Made by a program: the position numbers and the translations under genes | Source: Brachionus rotundiformis | Lineage: Eukaryota > Rotifera > Eurotatoria > Ploima > Brachionidae | Direction of reading: 5' to 3' | Assembly: GCA_016802295.1 (NCBI GenBank) | Contig: JAESIW010000162.1 | Coordinates: 1,157,346 to 1,221,345, forward strand | DNA length: 64,000 bases | In this document: positions 59,123 through 64,000 of the stretch, piece after piece | Layout: the number at the start of each line of letters is the position of its first letter | Position numbering within the stretch: position 1 is the first letter of the stretch | The notes under the pieces: model-generated | Seen by the model: only the letters and a program-made list of their open reading frames with translations | Databases searched by the model: none | Told to the model about the DNA's origin: nothing

Positions 59123-60675
59123 CTATTACTTTCAAAACAATTTATTTTAATTAGATCAATTTTTATATTTTTTTTAATTTTATCATTAATTTTATCACTT
59201 CAATGTCGATCAAAAAGTGTTTTTTTAGACACTTAAAATAAATATCAATATCTTTTATGGAATTCTTTTCTAATTATTTTTCAGTCAGCTCATATCATTT
59301 TAAAAAAAGATAAAATTTCTATTTAACAACTAAAAGTTTTATCTTAATCTAAAATTAGTTCATCCTAACTAGTCCATAGATATTTTTATTTATTAAAATT
59401 ATTTAAAATTAATAAATAATTTATCTAATTTTGAATTATTAAATAACAGTTATATTTTTTGTAAAAACTACTAATAAGTGTAATAATCTTACTATTCAAA
59501 AATCAAATGTATGAAAAAATTCGCTAAAAAGAAAAGTATGAAAGAAAAGGAATAAAGGTTCCCACGCCAATCACTTATGTAACTTTGGTCAAATTTATCC
59601 TTTTATCTGTAAAACATTTAGAAGGCAGGTTAGGCTTGTCTTGACCAAAAGTGTTTGGTTCAAAAATACTTTTTCAAGACCATAAGAAATAGAATCAGCT
59701 AAGATGTACTCTTTAGAGTTTTTTTCTTCAGATACTGTGTTTAAATCCTCTTTTAGCATGGTCAATAGGGCAAGCTTACCATTCTGAGACGACCCTAGAA
59801 ATAATGCAAAGTATTCTTTTCTAGTAAAAAAAATGGAACTTTTTCAATTTAGTTAAAACTAGTTAACGAACCATTGCCAAAATAGTTAAATTGATAGTTA
59901 TATTGTAAAATTATGAAAATAAAATTCAAGTTTTGATTGAAAAACAACTAAATTATTAGTGAAATTTACTAATTAAAGGTGATATTTGGAAATAATTTTT
60001 TATTTTTTTGGTTAATTTGATATTTTAATTAGTTAAAAAAATTTTTTTATCTAGCGGTTTATTTACTTCAATAATTAATTTCAGCAATCACCATTAGATG
60101 AAAAAAAATTACTGTCTGTAAAGGTCATTTATCTACTTAATTTACTTATTAAAGCAATTTAAGTTCTAATAAAAGTATATATAAAAATTGTTGCCTTAAA
60201 AATAAATTATGTATCCTTTTGAGCTTTATGGCTAAAAAAAAATTGATATCTAATTTCAGTTGAGATATCTTTTGATTACAACAAGTCACTAGAGAGCCAA
60301 ATTATTATTAATTAAAATAAATTATTATTAAAAAAATTATTGATCTTGTGAATTTGAGGAGATTTTATATCAGAAACGAAATAACTCTAAACAAGTAGTT
60401 TAAAATCGGTTTTATTTTCGATGAGTTCAATATTAAGGAAATGCTATAATTATTAATTAGGATTTATTCCAAATTGTTGGCTTTTTAATTTGATATATTG
60501 GAAAAACAAAGCTTATTTCCATCACTAAGAGTTGTTGAAAAAAAATCTAACAAATTAATAACCAAATTGATTGAGACCAAAAAACTAATTTAAAAACTAA
60601 CAATTTTTTTTAACCATAGTTGATTTAGTATCAAAAATATGTTGTTAAAATAAAATTAAACTATCAAATAATTAC
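59123..60675. other. AT-rich spacer or long PEX13 intron
   Basis: If the candidate first exon at 60676 is right, this is a 1.55-kb intron. It holds one stretch of GC-richer sequence at 59595-59843 listed separately; otherwise nothing recognised. Confidence 0.35.
59595..59843 (-). pseudogene. Start-less open frame, possible relic
   Basis: An 82-codon minus-strand frame between in-frame stops with no ATG at its beginning and a composition unlike the flanks. It encodes a plausible protein segment (GKLALLTMLKEDLN, YILADSISYGLEKVFLNQTLLVKT). I do not recognise it. It may be a fragment of a dead mobile or duplicated gene. Confidence 0.35.
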
Positions 60676-60734
60676 TTGGTATTCAAATCGACCAATCCAT
60701 TTGCCATTTGTCTCAAATCATTAAAATCTGCCAT
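60676..60734 (-). other. Candidate first exon of PEX13
   Basis: A 59-nt exon starting ATG at 60734 (MADFNDLRQMANG...) ends at a GT donor in phase 2, which matches the phase-2 acceptor of the PEX13 exon at 59122; joined length would be 327 residues. The intron would be 1.55 kb, long here, so this is only a suggestion. Confidence 0.3.
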
Positions 60735-61199
60735 ATTAAATCGAGACTTGGTAGATTAATTTTTAACCATATATTTTTATTTTTTTGAAAATTTTTTATT
60801 TAAATTAAAATTATAAATTGGAATGTATAATGACACATAATTTGTCTTTTAGGAAAAGTTTAAAATTGACAAGCCATTTCAAATATCGATTTGTTCGGAT
60901 CATTTACCATCCGGTCCTCGATAGGATAATTAAGTTGGCTTAAATTAGTATAAAAAGAAATATCTAATGCCACATTTGGAACAAGTTTCAAAAATCGATA
61001 TCATTTTCCCAACTCTTGTTAAATTAATTTAACTATTCTTATTGGATTATAAGTTCTAGCTAATCTATTTAGAATTTCAAATTAAAATTAGGAGCATAAA
61101 TTCTATGATGTTTATAGAGAGGAAAAATATGATCATTGTACACAAAGCTAAAGTTAAATTAAAAATTTAGATTAAATTAGATTTTTGAACAAATTAGAA
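60735..61199. other. AT-rich spacer
   Basis: 5' flank of the first G-gamma gene. A TTTAG near 61165 could be a splice acceptor in its leader. Confidence 0.4.
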
Positions 61200-61400
61200 A
61201 TGTCCAATTTGGCAACACAGCGAAAATTAGTTGAACAATTGAGAAGAGAAGGCGCCATTGAACGCAAAAAAGTCAGCCAAGTTTGCAAGGAGTTGATCAC
61301 TTTTTGTGAAGCTCACCAGCAAAGCGATGTGCTCGTTTCTGGCTTCACCAACCAAAAAGAGAATCCTTTTAAGGAAAAGGCCGGTTGTTTGATTATATAG
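61200..61400 (+). CDS. G-protein gamma subunit, copy 1
   Basis: Intronless 66-residue protein from the ATG at 61200; an in-frame TTG upstream is not a likely start. It has the G-gamma layout: an N-terminal helix for the coiled coil with G-beta (RKLVEQLRREGAIERKKVSQ), a CEAHQQSD segment, ENPFKEK and a C-terminal CaaX box CLII for prenylation. It should bind G-beta and be membrane anchored. It is closely similar to the copy at 62414, so the two are tandem duplicates. Confidence 0.94.
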   Translation: MSNLATQRKLVEQLRREGAIERKKVSQVCKELITFCEAHQQSDVLVSGFTNQKENPFKEKAGCLII

Positions 61401-62413
61401 AAGAATATACAGCCAAATGACCCTTGCTTTTGACTTAGGCATGGACAAATCCAATCTTAAAAAATCAATATGTGAAGTTAGCATTTTTTTTTATATAAAA
61501 AATTAAATTGTATTAATTAATTTTTTGTGAGAATAAAATTTTTTTGTCTATTTGTTAAATAATTTTTAAATTAAATTACTATCGATGCTGCACCAAAGCT
61601 AAAAATTTCCAGGGACATAAATATTATCACTTTTTTTGGAACATTTAACCAAAGCCGATAAAAAAAAAAAAGTAATTTGTTTGAATATACTAACTGGAAT
61701 TTTTAATATATTAATTTCATAAATTTATTTTGACAAAAATTGAATCTTGATGAATTGTCATCAATAATTCCAAATTTTAATAATAGCTTTATTTTTTTTA
61801 TTAAAAAGGAAAAATCAATATAATCAGACAAATTCATTATCGTTATGATTCTAGAAGGAATAAAAAATCATTAAATATTCTTATTATTTATTATACGGAA
61901 ACTAAAGAGCCCAAATGCCTAGATTTATTTTTAAATTTAATTAGCATCTAGAAATTATCATTAAAAATCATAATGATTTTTGGTGAATATCTTTAGGCTA
62001 AAGTATTGATTACAAAGAGCTTAAATTAAGACTAAACAGAAAGCGTCTAATTAAGCATCAGTAGATATTTTTTAACAAGCATTAAAATATGCCGTAATAA
62101 TAAGATGAGAATTAATAAGTATTAAAATATATATAAAAATAATTTGCAATTTTTAAGATAAATTTGAGCTGAGTAATAATACGGAAGAAATATTATGTTA
62201 ATTTTATATTATTTATATTTGAAAGCATAGAGTTTTGGTATAAGAAAATATTAAAAAATGTTAAGATGAGCTAGATACTATGTGGCATAAAAAAATAATT
62301 TTAATAAAAAATGAATCTCTGAATCGATTTTTTTCTCCATAGACAATAATTCTTTCTAGCTTCAAAAAACTAATTTTTATTTTTAATAGTAAACAGGGTT
62401 TATCTTGGTCAAT
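61401..62413. other. AT-rich spacer
   Basis: No gene recognised between the two G-gamma genes. Confidence 0.45.
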
Positions 62414-62614
62414 ATGTCCAATCTAGCTGCACAAAGAAAACTAGTCGAACAACTGCGCAATGAAGCGGCCATTGAGCGCAAAAAAGTCAGTCAGGTATGC
62501 AAGGAGTTGATAAGTTTTTGCGAAGCTCACCAAGCAAGTGATGTGCTTGTATCGGGCTTTACGTCCCAAAAGGAGAATCCCTTCAAGGAAAAATCCGGAT
62601 GTATTGTGGTCTAG
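62414..62614 (+). CDS. G-protein gamma subunit, copy 2
   Basis: Intronless 66-residue protein from the ATG at 62414. Most residues are identical to copy 1, with changes spread over the chain (for example LRNEAAIERKK), and the CaaX box is CIVV instead of CLII. All family features are kept: N-terminal G-beta-binding helix, CEAH, ENPFKEK, prenylation Cys. Likely partner of a G-beta subunit at membranes, with possibly different prenyl group or receptor pairing. Confidence 0.94.
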   Translation: MSNLAAQRKLVEQLRNEAAIERKKVSQVCKELISFCEAHQASDVLVSGFTSQKENPFKEKSGCIVV

Positions 62615-63208
62615 CTGGCAACCAATTATTCATTAAAAATGCTTTTTATAATCAATTTGTCATTTATGTTTTATTTAAATCAGAATTTCATCTCAAATGC
62701 TTTTGTGTGTGTTTTTATATCTTCTCAAAAGATGCCTAAGATAAATTTAATATTCTAATTAAACTTGAATTACTATAATTATTAAAATCGAGTTCTTTTT
62801 ATTTGTATTTTAGAATAAATTTTGAGAAAATATAATTTTTTTTCAATTAAAACTCAATTGTCTAAAGTATAGTCTTTAAATCACATGGTTGTAATAGATA
62901 ATTATTTAAAAAACCCTTAAGACAAAGATTTTTTAAATATAATTTAAATTGGTAATATTTTCGTATATTAATTATTTCTTTTTAAAACATCAATAATTAA
63001 ATTTTAGTTATTGTTCAAAATTTATACAAAAAAATAGTATTTTTAAAAATCAAAATGAAAAACAATTAAATTAAAATTTGAAATAAAATTAAAAAAATTT
63101 TGATTGTGTTAAATCAAAGATTTAAATATTATAAATTATTCTTGCCAATTTATATCTCTTTGGAATAAAATCAATATTTTATTAAAAATCTTAAGCAGAT
63201 AAATTCCT
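62615..63208. other. AT-rich spacer
   Basis: Convergent 3' flanks. No gene recognised. Confidence 0.45.
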
Positions 63209-63677
63209 CTAGATCAATACATAGCAGTCGATTCCACGAGTTTGTTTGACCTTTAACTCCATTAGATTGGAATTATGACTGGTAACATTGTTTTCAAGTA
63301 TACTCTTTATTAACTGGTTCAATGTATTCCCAAACTCTTCAGTCTTACAATAAAACAGTTAACATTTTTGGTTTATTGGTCATATATATCATAAATGTAA
63401 TATGGTGCAAAATTGAATATTGGTTAAACTGAGACCAGAGTCGATTGCTGAACGATTGGTCAAATGTCTGAAAAATTCATCATGCTCATTTCTAATAATG
63501 GACAAGAAAATATTGAAGATTTAAAACTTTTTTGATTTTAAAAGCTTTTACAAATGGTTTATATACAGCAGAATCTTAAGTAAACTGAATCTACCTGTTT
63601 GAATCCCAAAGCCTTAATTTTTGATTTTTTTTTGGGACAAAAACTTTTGAACCAATAGTCGCAACTAATTCATGCAT
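63209..63677 (-). CDS. Unrecognised short protein, about 90 residues
   Basis: Three exons, 63595-63677, 63430-63491 and 63209-63336, join in phase to 90 residues with start ATG at 63677. The product has mixed composition, no signal peptide or membrane segment, and blocks VATIGSKVFVPKK, LRLWDSNRNEHDEFFRHL and a C-terminal LKVKQTRGIDCYVLI. I do not recognise it. The frame stays open a little upstream of the ATG, so the gene may have more exons beyond 63677. Splice choices in the middle exon are uncertain (donor at 63430 or 63436). Confidence 0.45.
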
Positions 63678-64000
63678 ATATGATTTTAAAATTTGTTTAA
63701 CTTTTTGAGAGTTTATAAAAAAATTTTATGAATTTTGCTAGATATTTTTTAAATTTTTAGATATATTTAAAAATTATTATGACCTAGAAGCATTACATTT
63801 GTACTAGAATAAACAAAAGATATATTGAAAACTATTGCTTATGTTTATTTAATCTTTTAAAAACAATTATTAGAATAGATATTTAAAATAATCAAATTTA
63901 TGAAGATTCATTTTTCTAAATAAATTTAAATTAATGGTCTTCAAATGTTAAAATGTTTGCGAGAAAATTATTTATTGTTTTTGTCACCTTGTTTTTTGTT
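63678..64000. other. AT-rich end of window
   Basis: Nothing recognised. It may contain further 5' exons of the minus-strand gene ending at 63209. Confidence 0.35.

Noticed and set aside
1..64000. CRISPR arrays, bacterial operons, riboswitches, phage genes
   Set aside because: No regularly spaced repeats, no ribosome binding sites, and spliced animal genes throughout.

Overview
This window looks like nuclear DNA of a small, very AT-rich animal genome. The genes are compact, the spacers are AT-rich, and most introns are about 45-60 bp with GT...AG ends. Nearly every protein I could name is a conserved animal housekeeping or membrane protein. Three things suggest a spiralian, most likely a rotifer of the Brachionus type: a chitin synthase fused to a myosin motor, an amidated-neuropeptide precursor, and many tandem gene pairs. 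The species assignment is an inference. No bacterial operon, phage, plasmid or CRISPR feature was seen.

Layout. 0.9-6.5 kb, minus strand: SERP1/RAMP4 (ER translocon), aminoacylase-1 (13 exons rebuilt), COPS9 (COP9 signalosome) and a secreted protein like the N-terminal part of VWA7/Het-C. 7.7-11.6 kb, plus: AIFM3 (Rieske plus FAD oxidoreductase) and GID8 (CTLH ubiquitin ligase). 14.4-19.4 kb, plus: a two-LIM muscle-type protein and a one-LIM protein, with a LINE remnant between them. 19.5-20.4 kb: three tRNA-Ala(UGC) genes and a decayed tRNA copy, next to an unrecognised 310-residue protein. 23.0-25.1 kb: two tandem aquaglyceroporins. 25.5-32.1 kb: two beta-1,3-glycosyltransferases with nearly identical 5' halves, separated by a broken LINE. 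33.3-39.5 kb: an unrecognised secreted protein, a second divergent tRNA-Ala pair, a CCDC92-like coiled-coil protein and an UNC-93-like transporter. 41.9-43.5 kb: two short secreted precursors that both end in Phe-Ile-Gly-Lys. 44.6-52.7 kb, minus: a 17-exon myosin-chitin synthase (2,341 residues). 54.6-56.5 kb: two RPB6 (POLR2F) genes flanking a possible RNA polymerase I subunit. 56.6-59.1 kb, minus: a TIR protein with a C-terminal ADP-ribosyltransferase-like region, then PEX13. 61.2-62.6 kb: two tandem G-protein gamma subunits. 63.2-63.7 kb: a short unrecognised minus-strand gene.

The genes do not form one pathway. The recurring theme is local duplication: aquaporins, glycosyltransferases, RPB6, G-gamma, FIGK precursors and tRNA-Ala all occur as pairs. 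The most interesting items are the FIGK precursor pair, the TIR/ART-like fusion, the mosaic glycosyltransferase pair and the two divergent tRNA-Ala pairs. Exon joins were worked out by hand from splice sites, reading phase and protein similarity remembered from the families; no search was run.
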